From positions 1 through 59,205 of the forward strand of contig CBDFAX010000010.1 in the NCBI GenBank assembly GCA_965245735.1: DNA of 59,205 nt, given 5' to 3'. This DNA comes from Abiotrophia sp965245735 (GTDB lineage: Bacteria > Bacillota > Bacilli > Lactobacillales > Aerococcaceae). Below are positions 16,600-25,608 of the stretch, piece by piece. A program made the translations under genes and the position numbers. Positions within the stretch are counted from its first letter, which is position 1. Every line of letters starts with the position of its first letter. The notes beneath the pieces were generated by a model that saw nothing but the letters and a program-made list of their open reading frames with translations, was not told the DNA's origin and ran no database searches.

Positions 16600-17661
16600 T
16601 TATTCATATAAGAGGTCTTTGATTTCATCAGAGTCGATGTTCTTAGCGTCATACCACTTGGACCCAGTATCCACGTCTTTTACTTCTTTACCTTGAGCTG
16701 CTTCAACAGCTAATTTCACTGCTTGGTAACCGATTTGGATTGGGTCTTGGGTAACAGAACCAACGAAGATCCCTTTGCGGATGGCATCTTGTTGGAGGGC
16801 CCCAGAGTCAAAACCAACTGCTAAGATCTTGTCTGCCCCTAATTTAGATTCAGAGAAACCACCGTTAGCGTTGATGATGGCCTTAGCTGCAAATTCGTTA
16901 GAACCGTAGATGGCGATAGTGTCTTCTTTTTCTAAGACAGTAGAAGCTTCCGTCTTACCAGCCGCATCATCTACTTGAGCAGGCACGCGCACTTCGATAA
17001 TGACTTTAGCATCTGCTTCCGCTACATTGTTCTTGAACTTATCGTGACCTACAACTGCCACTTTAACACCCTTCTTCTCAAAGAGTTCTACCATCTTGTC
17101 GATAAAACCTGAAGTACGTTGGGTGATAGAGAGGGAGTTGGCTTCTTGAGAGATAACCCCAATACGAACTGGTTTATCTTTGACCTTACCTTCTAACATT
17201 GGGAAGAGGTGTTCAGCTGCATTCCCACCTGCTGCGTGGTTATCAGTTGAAGCAGTCGCCTTGATTGCCCCTTCTGGTGCCCCTGGAACCCCAGAGTCAA
17301 ACCCAATGATTGGAATGTTTTTGCTGAGCGCCATGTTGATGGCATCTAATTCAGCTTCTGTATCCAAGGCTGCTAAAGCAATGGCTTTAGGGTTCTTGTT
17401 AATGGCGTTGTTCAATTGTTCCAATTGTTCAGCAATAGCTGTTTCGTTTTGTGGCCCAACGAAGTTGATCTTAGCACCTAATTCGCCAGCAGCTTTTTCA
17501 GCCCCTTTGTTAACAGCTTTCCAGAAGTCATGTTGGAAACCTTTGGCGATAACTTCCACGCGGGTTTCTTCAGCATGTGCGACAAAGCCAGTGCTGGAAA
17601 CACCACCTAAGGTCAATAAGGATGCAAAAGCTGCGATAGCAAGTTTAAATGACTTTTTCAT
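16600..17661 (-). CDS. Ribose-type sugar-binding protein (fucose importer), no lipobox
   Basis: This periplasmic-binding-fold (RbsB/type I) protein of about 353 residues probably captures L-fucose for the adjacent ABC importer. The signal peptide (1-31) ends VAHA-EETR, a signal peptidase I site. There is no lipobox and no cysteine anywhere, so it would not be lipid-anchored as expected in a Gram-positive cell. Two Rossmann lobes are visible, with IIGFDSG and ILAVGFDSG hinge-region motifs. The ATG at 17661 follows GGAGC and removes 18 residues of non-signal sequence from the longer frame. It lies between the permease and kinase genes of the fucose operon. Confidence 0.85.
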   Translation of the reverse strand: MKKSFKLAIAAFASLLTLGGVSSTGFVAHAEETRVEVIAKGFQHDFWKAVNKGAEKAAGELGAKINFVGPQNETAIAEQLEQLNNAINKNPKAIALAALDTEAELDAINMALSKNIPIIGFDSGVPGAPEGAIKATASTDNHAAGGNAAEHLFPMLEGKVKDKPVRIGVISQEANSLSITQRTSGFIDKMVELFEKKGVKVAVVGHDKFKNNVAEADAKVIIEVRVPAQVDDAAGKTEASTVLEKEDTIAIYGSNEFAAKAIINANGGFSESKLGADKILAVGFDSGALQQDAIRKGIFVGSVTQDPIQIGYQAVKLAVEAAQGKEVKDVDTGSKWYDAKNIDSDEIKDLLYE

Positions 17662-17757
17662 AATAGGTTGCTCCTTTTTATGTGTTTTTTTAGAGTGGGT
17701 GAGCCATGACCTCAATCCCTCATAATGACGAGGTCATGGCCATCTGGCCCCTTGATC

Positions 17758-18741
17758 CTATTTTTTCTTGTTTTGACGAATCAAGATATCGGAGTAGACT
17801 GCGATAATGACAACGAAACCAGTAATGAATAATTGGTAGTGTGGTTGTAAGTCGATGTATGGCAAGCCAATCTTGAGGACTGACATAATGAAGACCCCAA
17901 TGATGGTCCCAAGTACTGACCCGACCCCACCGGCCAAGGAAGTACCACCGACCACGACACCGGCGATGGCATCAAGTTCCATCCCGTTCCCGGTACCTGG
18001 TAAGATAGTAGAATAAGTCGCTGCATAGGCAATCCCTGCTAGACCTGCGAAGAGACCACTAATGACATACGCCATAGCCTCCCATTTAATAACGTTAACC
18101 CCAGATAGGCGAGTTGCTTCCTTGTTAGACCCGATGGCGAAGATATAACGCCCAATCTTAGTCTTGTTAAGCACAATGGCAGCGATGATGGCGATGACAA
18201 TGAGGACAATCAAACCAGTTGGGAAGTTATCCTTGGTCCGGAACAAGTCCTTGTACCAGCCTTCGCCTGTCCCCCGTAATGGGAAGGTCACACTCTGAAC
18301 GTTGGAGACGATGGAAGAAAGCCCCCGTGAAATCATCATGGTACCTAAGGTCGCAATAAATGGTGGCAAACCGAATTTGGCAATCAGAATCCCGTTAAAT
18401 AAACCGAATACACCCCCTATCACTAAGATTGCCAAAAGTGAGAGCCAGAGTGGCCAGCCTAGTTTGGTATGAAGGACCCCACCAATAATGGCCGAGCACA
18501 TCATGACCGTCCCAATTGATAAGTCAATCCCTGAGGTAATGATAACGAAGGTTACCCCAATGGCTAGGAACCCAATGTAGTAAGATGCATCTAAGATGCT
18601 GACCGCTGTATCAAAAGAGCGGAAGGATTCGCTGGAAATTGCGAAGAAGCCAAAGATGACAACCAGGGCAATCAGCGCAATCAGCTTTTGTAAGCCGACT
18701 GTTTTTTCTAATTTCATCCATAAGGACTGTTGATCTTTCAT
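17758..18741 (-). CDS. Ribose-type ABC transporter permease (fucose importer)
   Basis: This 327-residue RbsC-family membrane protein forms the channel of the operon's sugar importer. It has about 8-10 hydrophobic segments and conserved family stretches such as GIDLSIGTVM, FIATLGTMMISRGL and GRYIFAIGSNKEATRLSG. The last is the cytoplasmic loop that contacts the ATPase. It lies between the ATPase and binding-protein genes, as in rbsACB-type operons. Fucose specificity comes from context. Confidence 0.9.
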   Translation of the reverse strand: MKDQQSLWMKLEKTVGLQKLIALIALVVIFGFFAISSESFRSFDTAVSILDASYYIGFLAIGVTFVIITSGIDLSIGTVMMCSAIIGGVLHTKLGWPLWLSLLAILVIGGVFGLFNGILIAKFGLPPFIATLGTMMISRGLSSIVSNVQSVTFPLRGTGEGWYKDLFRTKDNFPTGLIVLIVIAIIAAIVLNKTKIGRYIFAIGSNKEATRLSGVNVIKWEAMAYVISGLFAGLAGIAYAATYSTILPGTGNGMELDAIAGVVVGGTSLAGGVGSVLGTIIGVFIMSVLKIGLPYIDLQPHYQLFITGFVVIIAVYSDILIRQNKKK

Positions 18742-18765
18742 GCTTATACACCTCTATCTGCTAGT

Positions 18766-20262
18766 CTAGCGGTCAGTCGCCAAGGCCAGAATCCGTTCTT
18801 GGGTTGCCTGGCTGATGTCGAGCTCACCGGTTTTTCTGCCTTCACACATGACAACAATTCGGTCACTCATCCGCAAAACTTCGGTTAATTCTGAAGAAAT
18901 CATAATGATGGACTTGCCTTGGGCAACCAAATCATTCATGAGGCGGTAGATTTCACTCTTAGCCCCAACGTCAATCCCGCGAGTTGGTTCATCGAAGATG
19001 AGAATGTCACTGTTTTGTTCCAACCACTTGGCGATGACGACTTTTTGTTGGTTCCCCCCGGATAGGTTGCGAACCAGCTGCTTGGAAGATGGGGTCTTGG
19101 TCTTAAGGGAAGCGACGAAGCGGTCGCTGGCCTTGATGATTTCCCCATCGTTGATTAAACCTGCGTGAATGTAGGCATCTAGGTTGGTCATGACCGTATT
19201 GTTGGCGATGGTCATATCCACGATACAGCCATAACGCTTGCGGTCTTCTGACAGATAGCCAATCCCATTGGCGATGGCATCTTGTGGTGACTTGATGGTC
19301 ACTTCCTTACCCTTGATGCGAATGGTACCGCTGTCTTTTTGGTCTGCACCAAAGAGTAACCGCGCTACTTCGGTACGCCCTGCCCCCATGAGGCCAGAGA
19401 AGCCGAGGATTTCACCCTTGTGTAACTTGAAGCTGACGTCTTTGACACTGGAACCCGCATTGAGATGTTCTACTTCGAGCACCACTGGCGCATCCGGCGC
19501 CACTGTTGAGGCAGCCTTTGGATCTTCGTAAATAGTCCGACCAACCATCATGGCGATAATTTCATCCTTGGTTGTGTCTTTGGTATTGACGGTTCCGACA
19601 TATTCCCCATCCCGCATGACGGTTACGCGGTCGGTAATCCGAGCGATTTCGTCCATCCGGTGGGAAATATAGATAATGCCGACGCCTTTGGCCCGTAAAT
19701 CATCAATAATGACGAAGAGCTCATTGATTTCGGATTCTGTTAAGGCAGCCGTTGGTTCGTCGAAGACAATGACCTTGGCTTCCATGGATAGGGCCTTGGC
19801 AATTTCAACCATTTGCTGCTTACCGACGGTCAGGTTACCGACTTTCTCTGATGGGTTAATGTCTAGCTTCAAGAGGTCGAAGAGTTCCTTGGCCTTCTTA
19901 ATGCTAGCACTGTCGTCTAGGAGGAAGTGGTTCTTAACGGTTTCACGTCCGATAAAGATATTTTGAGCCACGCTCAGGTGGTTCATCATATTCAATTCTT
20001 GGTGGACGATGACAATCCCGGCATCCATGGCATCAATAGGACGAGTAAAGGCGACCGGCTTACCTTGGTAAAGGATGGTGCCTTCGTTGGCACCGTAAAT
20101 TCCGGTCAAAACCTTCATGAGGGTGGACTTACCAGCCCCATTTTCACCCATTAAGGCATGCACTTCGCCGGCCCGCAAGTCGAAATCGACGCCCTTGAGC
20201 GCCTTGACAGGGCCAAAGCTCTTGACGATACCTTTCATTTCTAATATGACTGGATGACTCAT
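18766..20262 (-). CDS. Ribose-type ABC transporter ATPase, two ABC domains
   Basis: This 498-residue RbsA/MglA-type protein energises sugar import. The first ABC domain has a complete Walker A (GENGAGKSTL, about residue 39) and a Walker B before DEPTAALTESE. The second has a degenerate Walker A (GLMGAGRTEV), the signature LSGGNQQKV and DEPTRGIDVGA. This asymmetry is normal for the sugar-importer subclass. Its start overlaps the PTS IIA gene by four bases (ATGA). Confidence 0.93.
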   Translation of the reverse strand: MSHPVILEMKGIVKSFGPVKALKGVDFDLRAGEVHALMGENGAGKSTLMKVLTGIYGANEGTILYQGKPVAFTRPIDAMDAGIVIVHQELNMMNHLSVAQNIFIGRETVKNHFLLDDSASIKKAKELFDLLKLDINPSEKVGNLTVGKQQMVEIAKALSMEAKVIVFDEPTAALTESEINELFVIIDDLRAKGVGIIYISHRMDEIARITDRVTVMRDGEYVGTVNTKDTTKDEIIAMMVGRTIYEDPKAASTVAPDAPVVLEVEHLNAGSSVKDVSFKLHKGEILGFSGLMGAGRTEVARLLFGADQKDSGTIRIKGKEVTIKSPQDAIANGIGYLSEDRKRYGCIVDMTIANNTVMTNLDAYIHAGLINDGEIIKASDRFVASLKTKTPSSKQLVRNLSGGNQQKVVIAKWLEQNSDILIFDEPTRGIDVGAKSEIYRLMNDLVAQGKSIIMISSELTEVLRMSDRIVVMCEGRKTGELDISQATQERILALATDR

Positions 20263-20636
20263 GCAATTTCACCTACTTTTTGTTCCAATTTTTCTAACTT
20301 TTCTTCTAGGGTCTTGATGGTCTGAGCTTGGCCAATCAGGATATCGGCGACTTGCACCAATAAGTGGCTGTTCATAAAGTGATCCTGAGCATGAACGGCT
20401 AAGAGGCTGACAGGCGCTGCCTGGCCTTGAAGCTCTGCTTGAATCAGACCCGTCTGAAGGTTATGCGCCTCAATATTGAGGGCTTGGGCTTGAGTTAACA
20501 AGTCTTGACTAGCCGCTACTTCTCCCTCTTGGGCGGCCTGAATGGCGGCCAAGACTTGACCGGTGGCCTTAGAGGATTTGAGAATCAGCTGCATCTGGGC
20601 TTGACTTGGGCTTGTTGCTTGGACTTCCTCACTCAT
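20259..20636 (-). CDS. PTS lactose/cellobiose-type EIIA component, orphan
   Basis: This 125-residue helical protein matches the Lac-family EIIA, with the phospho-accepting His in LLAVHAQDHFMNS (about residue 78) and a C-terminal coiled-coil-like stretch. It overlaps the EIIB gene by 8 bases and the ABC ATPase gene by 4, so it is firmly within the fucose operon. No EIIC permease is present in the operon or window. It may work with an EIIC elsewhere, or have a regulatory phosphorelay role. Confidence 0.88.
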   Translation of the reverse strand: MSEEVQATSPSQAQMQLILKSSKATGQVLAAIQAAQEGEVAASQDLLTQAQALNIEAHNLQTGLIQAELQGQAAPVSLLAVHAQDHFMNSHLLVQVADILIGQAQTIKTLEEKLEKLEQKVGEIA

Positions 20637-20937
20637 GGCTGACGCCCATCAAGGTTTCGGCCTGACGGAGCACAGCTTCCCCTTGCATTAATTCGAAGTC
20701 TGAATCTGAAATGACCCCTACTGGGACAGATAGATTAGCCTTAGCCTTTTCTTCTAAATAGGCTAATTGTGGGCTGAGGAGTAAGACATCAATATTCTTG
20801 AGGTTGTTAATCCCGGTAATCCCAACTGAATAGAAAGAGTAGTCCAGTTGATCCTTGTGGATGGTTTCGTTGATGCGTTCAACCAACATAGAAGTGGTCA
20901 GCCCACCCACGCAGGCTAAGATAATCGTTTTGGTCAT
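20629..20937 (-). CDS. PTS lactose/cellobiose-type EIIB component, orphan
   Basis: This 102-residue protein matches the Lac/cellobiose-type EIIB domain, with the phospho-cysteine loop at the N-terminus (ACVGGLTTSMLVERI; active Cys about residue 9). It is separated from fucI by about 80 bases and overlaps the EIIA gene. A partner EIIC is missing here. Its presence next to an ABC importer in a fucose operon is unusual. Confidence 0.86.
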   Translation of the reverse strand: MTKTIILACVGGLTTSMLVERINETIHKDQLDYSFYSVGITGINNLKNIDVLLLSPQLAYLEEKAKANLSVPVGVISDSDFELMQGEAVLRQAETLMGVSHE

Positions 20938-21015
20938 GGTGACCCTCCTTTTCTTAAAGTAGCGCCTTGGGGGCTAGCTTGCTGAAACCCAGCCCCACTG
21001 ACGCCAAGTGCTTAA

Positions 21016-22782
21016 CTACTTATGAATTGGGCCTAAGGTTTGGCAAGCGCGATAGTCTGCTGCTTCCAAATCTTCTGTCCCGAAGAGACTCCAGTTCTTA
21101 GGACGGAAGATATCTTCTTCTGCTACGTTGTGCATGTTGACTGGAATCCGTAACATGGATGCCAAGGTGATTAGGTCTGCCCCAATGTGGCCGTAAGAAA
21201 TCGCCCCGTGGTTAGCCCCCCAGTTATTCATGACATCATAGACAGAAGTAAAGGCACCCTTGCCAGTCAAGCGTGGTGCAAACCAAGTGGTTGGCCAGCC
21301 TGGATCGGTCCGGTTATCTAAGGTATGGTGTACTTGGTCTGGCAATTCTAAGGTGTAACCTTCCGCAATTTGCAAGACTGGTCCCACGCCCTTGAGGAGG
21401 TTGAGGCGAACCATGGTCACTGGCATGCCACCCTTAGTCAAGAAGCGAGTTGAGAAGCCACCGCCGCGGAAGTATTCGCGGTTAGCTGGTGGGAAGTCTG
21501 TGTTCGCCAACATGGCATCGACTTCACTTTGTTCCAATTCCCAGAATGGCTTAATCACGGCTTGACCATCACGACTTGCTTGGCCGGTACCATCGAGCGT
21601 ACATGAGCCAGAGTTAATCAAATGAAGGAAACCATTCGCTGCATGACCTTCTAACTTATGACCGGTTACCCGTTCTACTGCTTCAGGACTCCAGTAAGTC
21701 CGTACGTCAGCGAAGATTTGTGGTGTATTGGTCAAGAGATAGTTGAAGAGCATGGATACGCCGTTGAGGGCATCATTTTCAGTGGCGAAGATATAAGGCT
21801 TACGGATACCGTTCCAGTCAAATTGAGTGTTAAGGAAGGTTTCCATGAAGTCCCCGTTAGGGAAGTGGTCAGTCCATTGACGTTGACCTTGGAAACCAGC
21901 CACTAGGGCGTGGTGGCCTACTGCTTCTTCTTCAAAACCTAGTTCTGCTAAGCGAGGGTTACCTTGCATGAGGTCGCGACCAATCATGAACATCTTAACA
22001 ACGAATTCCCATTGTTTGGCTTTCTCTTCTGGTGAAAGAACTAAGTCTTCGCGGTTGCGGTCTTGGCCTTCTTTGATATGGGCTTTAACCCAGGTCATGG
22101 CACGTTCAAATTCTTCTGGATCATAGATACCACGGTCAATCCGGCGAGTGAATTCTGTCATGTCGACTGATTCATTACGCATACCCAAGTATTCTTGGAA
22201 GAAGTCTGGGTCGACGATAGACCCGCCAATCCCCATGGAGACACTCCCCATTGACAGATAAGCCGTGTCGCGCATATGGCCAGTTGCTAAAGCAGCCCGC
22301 GCATAACGGAGAATCTTTTCCTTCACGTCAGCAGGAATTTCAGTATCATCGGCTTCTTGTACGTCGTGACCGTAAATACCGAAGGCTGGGATCCCCTTTT
22401 GGGCATGAGAAGCTAAAACAGCGGCTAAGTAAACAGCGCCCGGACGTTCCGTCCCGTTGAAGCCCCAGATGGCATGTGGAATATCTGGTGACATATCCAT
22501 GGTCTCGCTCCCGTAGCACCAGCAAGGGGTCACTGTAAGGGTTGCACAGACATTGGATTTCTTGAAGAGTTCGTGAGAAGCGGCTGCTTCTGGCACCCGT
22601 CCAATCGTTGAAGGTGAGATAACACATTCAACCGGTTGGCCGTCAGGATACTTGAGTGTGCTGCTGATCAAGTCAGCCACACTCTTGGCCATGTTCATGG
22701 TTTGGACTTCGAGGGATTCCCGTACGCCTTGGCGACGACCGTCAATTGTAGGGCGAATCCCAATACGTGGATGTTGACTCAT
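21016..22782 (-). CDS. fucI: L-fucose isomerase
   Basis: This 588-residue Mn-dependent aldose-ketose isomerase converts L-fucose to L-fuculose. The N-terminus PRIGIRPTIDGRRQGVRESL is the FucI family start, followed by the MSMGSVSMGIGGSIVD segment. The metal-site regions are ATENDALNGVSML and, near the C-terminus, VNMHNVAEEDIF. Length matches FucI (about 590). It starts two bases after the fucA stop. Confidence 0.95.
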   Translation of the reverse strand: MSQHPRIGIRPTIDGRRQGVRESLEVQTMNMAKSVADLISSTLKYPDGQPVECVISPSTIGRVPEAAASHELFKKSNVCATLTVTPCWCYGSETMDMSPDIPHAIWGFNGTERPGAVYLAAVLASHAQKGIPAFGIYGHDVQEADDTEIPADVKEKILRYARAALATGHMRDTAYLSMGSVSMGIGGSIVDPDFFQEYLGMRNESVDMTEFTRRIDRGIYDPEEFERAMTWVKAHIKEGQDRNREDLVLSPEEKAKQWEFVVKMFMIGRDLMQGNPRLAELGFEEEAVGHHALVAGFQGQRQWTDHFPNGDFMETFLNTQFDWNGIRKPYIFATENDALNGVSMLFNYLLTNTPQIFADVRTYWSPEAVERVTGHKLEGHAANGFLHLINSGSCTLDGTGQASRDGQAVIKPFWELEQSEVDAMLANTDFPPANREYFRGGGFSTRFLTKGGMPVTMVRLNLLKGVGPVLQIAEGYTLELPDQVHHTLDNRTDPGWPTTWFAPRLTGKGAFTSVYDVMNNWGANHGAISYGHIGADLITLASMLRIPVNMHNVAEEDIFRPKNWSLFGTEDLEAADYRACQTLGPIHK

Positions 22783-22784
22783 GA

Positions 22785-23513
22785 TTATTCCTCCAATTCT
22801 CTAACTGTTCCATCCGCATTGTATTTCTTATAGCCCGGATGGCGGCCGGTTACCTTATAGTTAGCCCGCATAGCGAAGAGTCGCTCTAGGGTTGGACGGG
22901 CGATTTCGTCTTCTTCAATCCCCTTGGTTGAGATTAAGAGACGTGCATGGAAGGTAGACTTAGCAACCAGTTCTAGTGTTTCCATGCGGTAGTAAGCGGT
23001 GATGACGTCACTCCCTACTGTTAAAGCCCCATGGTTTTCTAAGAGCATGACATCATGTTCTGGTAGGTATGGGGTGATGGCATCTGGCACTTCCATGGTC
23101 GATGGCACCCCGAATGGTGTGATTGGAATAGAACCGATGACAATGGCTGATTCGATCAGTGAGTAGCTGTCTAGCGGAATGTGAGCCAAGGCAAAGGCTG
23201 TGGCAATTGGTGGATGGGCATGCACGACTGCTTTGACGTCGTCACGCTCTTGGTAGCAACGAATGTGCATCTTAATTTCACTGGATGGACGATAGCCTTC
23301 ATTGGCTTCCAAAATCTCACCTTGCAAATTAAGCTTGACTAGCTTCTCTGGTGTAATAAAGCTCTTGCTCATGCCAGTTGGGGTCGCGATAATCGTGTCG
23401 TCAGATAAGCGAACTGAGACATTCCCGTCGTTGGCGGCTACCCAACCTAGTTGCCACATTTTGTGGCACACGTCACAAATTTGGTCTCTGACCAAACGTT
23501 CTTCTTGATTCAT
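22785..23513 (-). CDS. fucA: L-fuculose-1-phosphate aldolase
   Basis: This 242-residue class II aldolase splits L-fuculose-1-phosphate into DHAP and L-lactaldehyde. Zinc ligands are the paired His in VVHAHPPIATAF and the His in LENHGALTVG; the catalytic Glu is in PSSEIKMH. The N-terminal GNVSVRL phosphate-binding motif is present. It is the first gene of the operon, divergent from the DeoR regulator, with operator-like repeats in between. RhaD or RibE-like class II aldolases are related, but FucI next to it settles the role. Confidence 0.92.
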   Translation of the reverse strand: MNQEERLVRDQICDVCHKMWQLGWVAANDGNVSVRLSDDTIIATPTGMSKSFITPEKLVKLNLQGEILEANEGYRPSSEIKMHIRCYQERDDVKAVVHAHPPIATAFALAHIPLDSYSLIESAIVIGSIPITPFGVPSTMEVPDAITPYLPEHDVMLLENHGALTVGSDVITAYYRMETLELVAKSTFHARLLISTKGIEEDEIARPTLERLFAMRANYKVTGRHPGYKKYNADGTVRELEE

Positions 23514-23537
23514 ACAATCATCCCTTTCTTTAAGATA

Positions 23538-23566
23538 ATGATACCTCGTTGTAAAATCGCTTACAA
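23538..23566 (-). promoter_or_regulatory. fuc operon promoter with overlapping operator palindrome
   Basis: On the minus strand, TTGTAA (23561-23566) and TATCAT (23538-23543) are separated by exactly 17 bp. The palindrome TTGTAA-N6-TTACAA (23549-23566) includes the -35 box, so a bound repressor would block RNA polymerase. The divergent DeoR-family protein is the obvious candidate. Confidence 0.7.
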
Positions 23567-23570
23567 TAGA

Positions 23571-23611
23571 TGAAAGCGCTATTGGTAAATGGTCAAAAAT
23601 AATGCTATAAT
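23571..23611 (+). promoter_or_regulatory. Candidate cre site and fucR promoter
   Basis: TGAAAGCGCT (23571-23580) matches the first ten positions of the CcpA cre consensus, but the distal CA is replaced by TG. On the plus strand TATAAT (23606-23611) with TTGGTA (23582-23587, 18-bp spacing) could drive the regulator gene. Catabolite control of a fucose operon is expected; the site itself is only a fair match. Confidence 0.45.
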
Positions 23612-23655
23612 ATAGTCAGAAGTGTTCAAATTTGTTCATCAAGGAGGGATAATGG

Positions 23656-24414
23656 ATGGTTTCTTTTGAACGGATGAGCCGTATTATGGATATTCTCGGC
23701 AAAAAGAAAGTCATCTCCACCACGCAACTTGAGTCACTCGTCTACTGCTCCACTTCTACTCTCAGACGCGACTTGATTGCGCTCGAGCGCGACGGCAAGA
23801 TTCTCCGCAGTCACGGGGAAGTGCGCCTAGCCAACAGCAACAACATTGAGTACACCTATTCTGCGCGTGCTCATGAGGAACAAAGAAGTAAGGAAATTAT
23901 CGCCGATATTGCCTCTACCTTTATCACCGATAATCTCTCCATCTTCATCGACAGCTCTACCACTGCTGCCAGTCTCATTCCCTATCTATCCCCCCACCAG
24001 AATCTGCGCGTCATTACCAATGGGATTGAGGCGGCGCGCCTACTCAACAACTTCGAAAATGTCACCCTCTTCCTATCAGGTGGCCATATCGACTTTGGTA
24101 CCAACTCCGCCTTGGGTGACTTTGCCACCCAGTTCATCAATAACTTTCATGCCGATTTGGCCTTCTTCTCCTGCCGCGGGCTTGATCGCTATGCTGCCTA
24201 CGAGGCCAACCACAATCAGGCCATGCTTAAGCAGCAGATGATTGCAAATGCCGACAAGTCCATCTTGCTGGCTGACCACTCCAAGTTCAATACCAGCCAC
24301 TATTTCAAGCTCAGTAACTACTCTGCTTTGGATTACATTGTGACCGACCAGCCCCCTATTGAGTCCTTCCAGGACACAGTTGGTCCCCACTGCGAAATCC
24401 TCTGGGGCTCCTAA
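23656..24414 (+). CDS. fucR: DeoR-family transcriptional regulator of the fucose operon
   Basis: This 252-residue protein has the N-terminal DeoR helix-turn-helix (about 8-60; STSTLRRDLIALERDGKILRS) and a C-terminal sugar-phosphate-sensing domain with FIDSSTTAASLIPYL, VITNGIEAARLL and LFLSGGH motifs. These occur in DeoR regulators that bind phosphosugar effectors. It is divergent from fucA and most likely represses or activates it through the palindrome at 23549-23566. The ATG at 23656 is 7 bases after AAGGAGGG; an ATG four bases earlier is out of frame and ends after five codons. The fucR name is from context. Confidence 0.85.
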   Translation: MVSFERMSRIMDILGKKKVISTTQLESLVYCSTSTLRRDLIALERDGKILRSHGEVRLANSNNIEYTYSARAHEEQRSKEIIADIASTFITDNLSIFIDSSTTAASLIPYLSPHQNLRVITNGIEAARLLNNFENVTLFLSGGHIDFGTNSALGDFATQFINNFHADLAFFSCRGLDRYAAYEANHNQAMLKQQMIANADKSILLADHSKFNTSHYFKLSNYSALDYIVTDQPPIESFQDTVGPHCEILWGS

Positions 24415-24418
24415 AAAG

Positions 24419-24452
24419 TCAAAAAAGCGCGTCCCTATGGCGCGCTTTTTAT
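24419..24452 (+). terminator. Terminator after fucR
   Basis: The stem AAAAAGCGCG/CGCGCTTTTT flanks a short loop and is followed by T-rich sequence, directly after the fucR stop. Confidence 0.85.
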
Positions 24453-24593
24453 CTTAGAAATTATGATAAAACTTAATTTGTTTTTTCCTCATATTGAAAA
24501 GTCACTTTTCTCCACTTACTTATAAGTTAAAAGCGTCGACTTTCAAATTCAGACGCCCACAAGGCAAGCCAGCCACTGGGCAAGTAACCCACT

Positions 24594-24627
24594 AAAAAAG
24601 GCCAGCATCTTCTGCTGGCCCTTTTTT
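24594..24627 (-). terminator. Terminator after the KdgT-type permease gene
   Basis: GGCCAGCA-TCTTC-TGCTGGCC is flanked by A6 and T6 and overlaps the end of the permease gene. The 24453-24593 stretch holds no gene I can see. Confidence 0.88.
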
Positions 24628-25570
24628 AGATTGCTTTGCTGTCAATGCCTTTTTCCTGATTACGCTTAGCTACCCAAGCTGTCAAGAGTGGCGTTAAAAT
24701 GGCCGTCACGATAACGGAGGCCGTAATTTGAGTTGTAGCGATTGATTCTAGCCCCTTAAAGCTAGCATCCACAGCTGCCAAGGCTGCTGGGGTCGCAATG
24801 GCACTGGCTGCCGTACTAGAAATGGCTGCACCGGCAATCCCAGAACCACCTGTAGACCGGTCCACCCAGATAGCGACTGCCCCGCCAAGTGCAGTGGTCA
24901 GAATCCCTAAGAGGATACCTGGCAGGCCGCCTTCAAGAATTTGGCCGAAGCTCATGTTAGCCCCCAAGCAGAAACCCACAATCATAATAATGGCAGGCAC
25001 CCCATTGGATAGAGCTTTCTTCATAAAAGGAAAGGCATTCCCAAGGGCAATCCCCAAAACCAGAGGTAAGACCGTCCCGACTAAGTTCCAGATGGAAATA
25101 TTGGCCAGGCCAGCTGAGGCCAGGGCCGCCATGGTCACCATCGGCCCTACACTAAGGGTAGTGATGCCCACTGCCCCGGCGTCAATTTCATTACCGTAGA
25201 CATCGACAATGCCAGCATACATGGCATTATTGGCCACAGACATGGCCCCTATGATAGCTAGGGCTGACAGTCCTAGGAAATTATCGCCTAGGAGTTTGGC
25301 TACTAAGAGCCCTAGGACAACGGAGACAGCAATCTTGGATAGGATGATAGCTGCCCCGCGACCTACCGCTTTAGGCGTATTTTTTAAGGAGATGGTCCCC
25401 CCAATGAAGAAGAGGAAGGCCCCGACTAGAGGCCCGGCCCCCTTAACAATTGGGGTGGTGAAGCCCCCAATTTGTAGGACCTGTGGTAGCAGGCTGTTAA
25501 TGGCACAGCCGATAAACATAGGGATAATAATAATGTCCCCAGGGATTTTGAATTTTTTGGCTTTTTGCAT
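24626..25570 (-). CDS. 2-keto-3-deoxygluconate permease (KdgT family)
   Basis: This 314-residue membrane protein with about ten hydrophobic segments matches the KdgT family of 2-keto-3-deoxygluconate:H+ symporters. Visible family stretches are IPGDIIIIPMFIGCAINSL near the start and LTTALGGAVAIWVDR and STAASAIATPAALA in the second half. It follows an SDR dehydrogenase gene by 38 bases and shares its transcript. The pair suggests use of a hexonate, uronate or deoxy-sugar acid. No KDG kinase or aldolase is here, so the imported substrate is uncertain. Confidence 0.82.
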   Translation of the reverse strand: MQKAKKFKIPGDIIIIPMFIGCAINSLLPQVLQIGGFTTPIVKGAGPLVGAFLFFIGGTISLKNTPKAVGRGAAIILSKIAVSVVLGLLVAKLLGDNFLGLSALAIIGAMSVANNAMYAGIVDVYGNEIDAGAVGITTLSVGPMVTMAALASAGLANISIWNLVGTVLPLVLGIALGNAFPFMKKALSNGVPAIIMIVGFCLGANMSFGQILEGGLPGILLGILTTALGGAVAIWVDRSTGGSGIAGAAISSTAASAIATPAALAAVDASFKGLESIATTQITASVIVTAILTPLLTAWVAKRNQEKGIDSKAI

Positions 25571-25608
25571 CTTGCTTGGCTCCCTTCAGATAGCTTGACT
25601 TCGAGACA

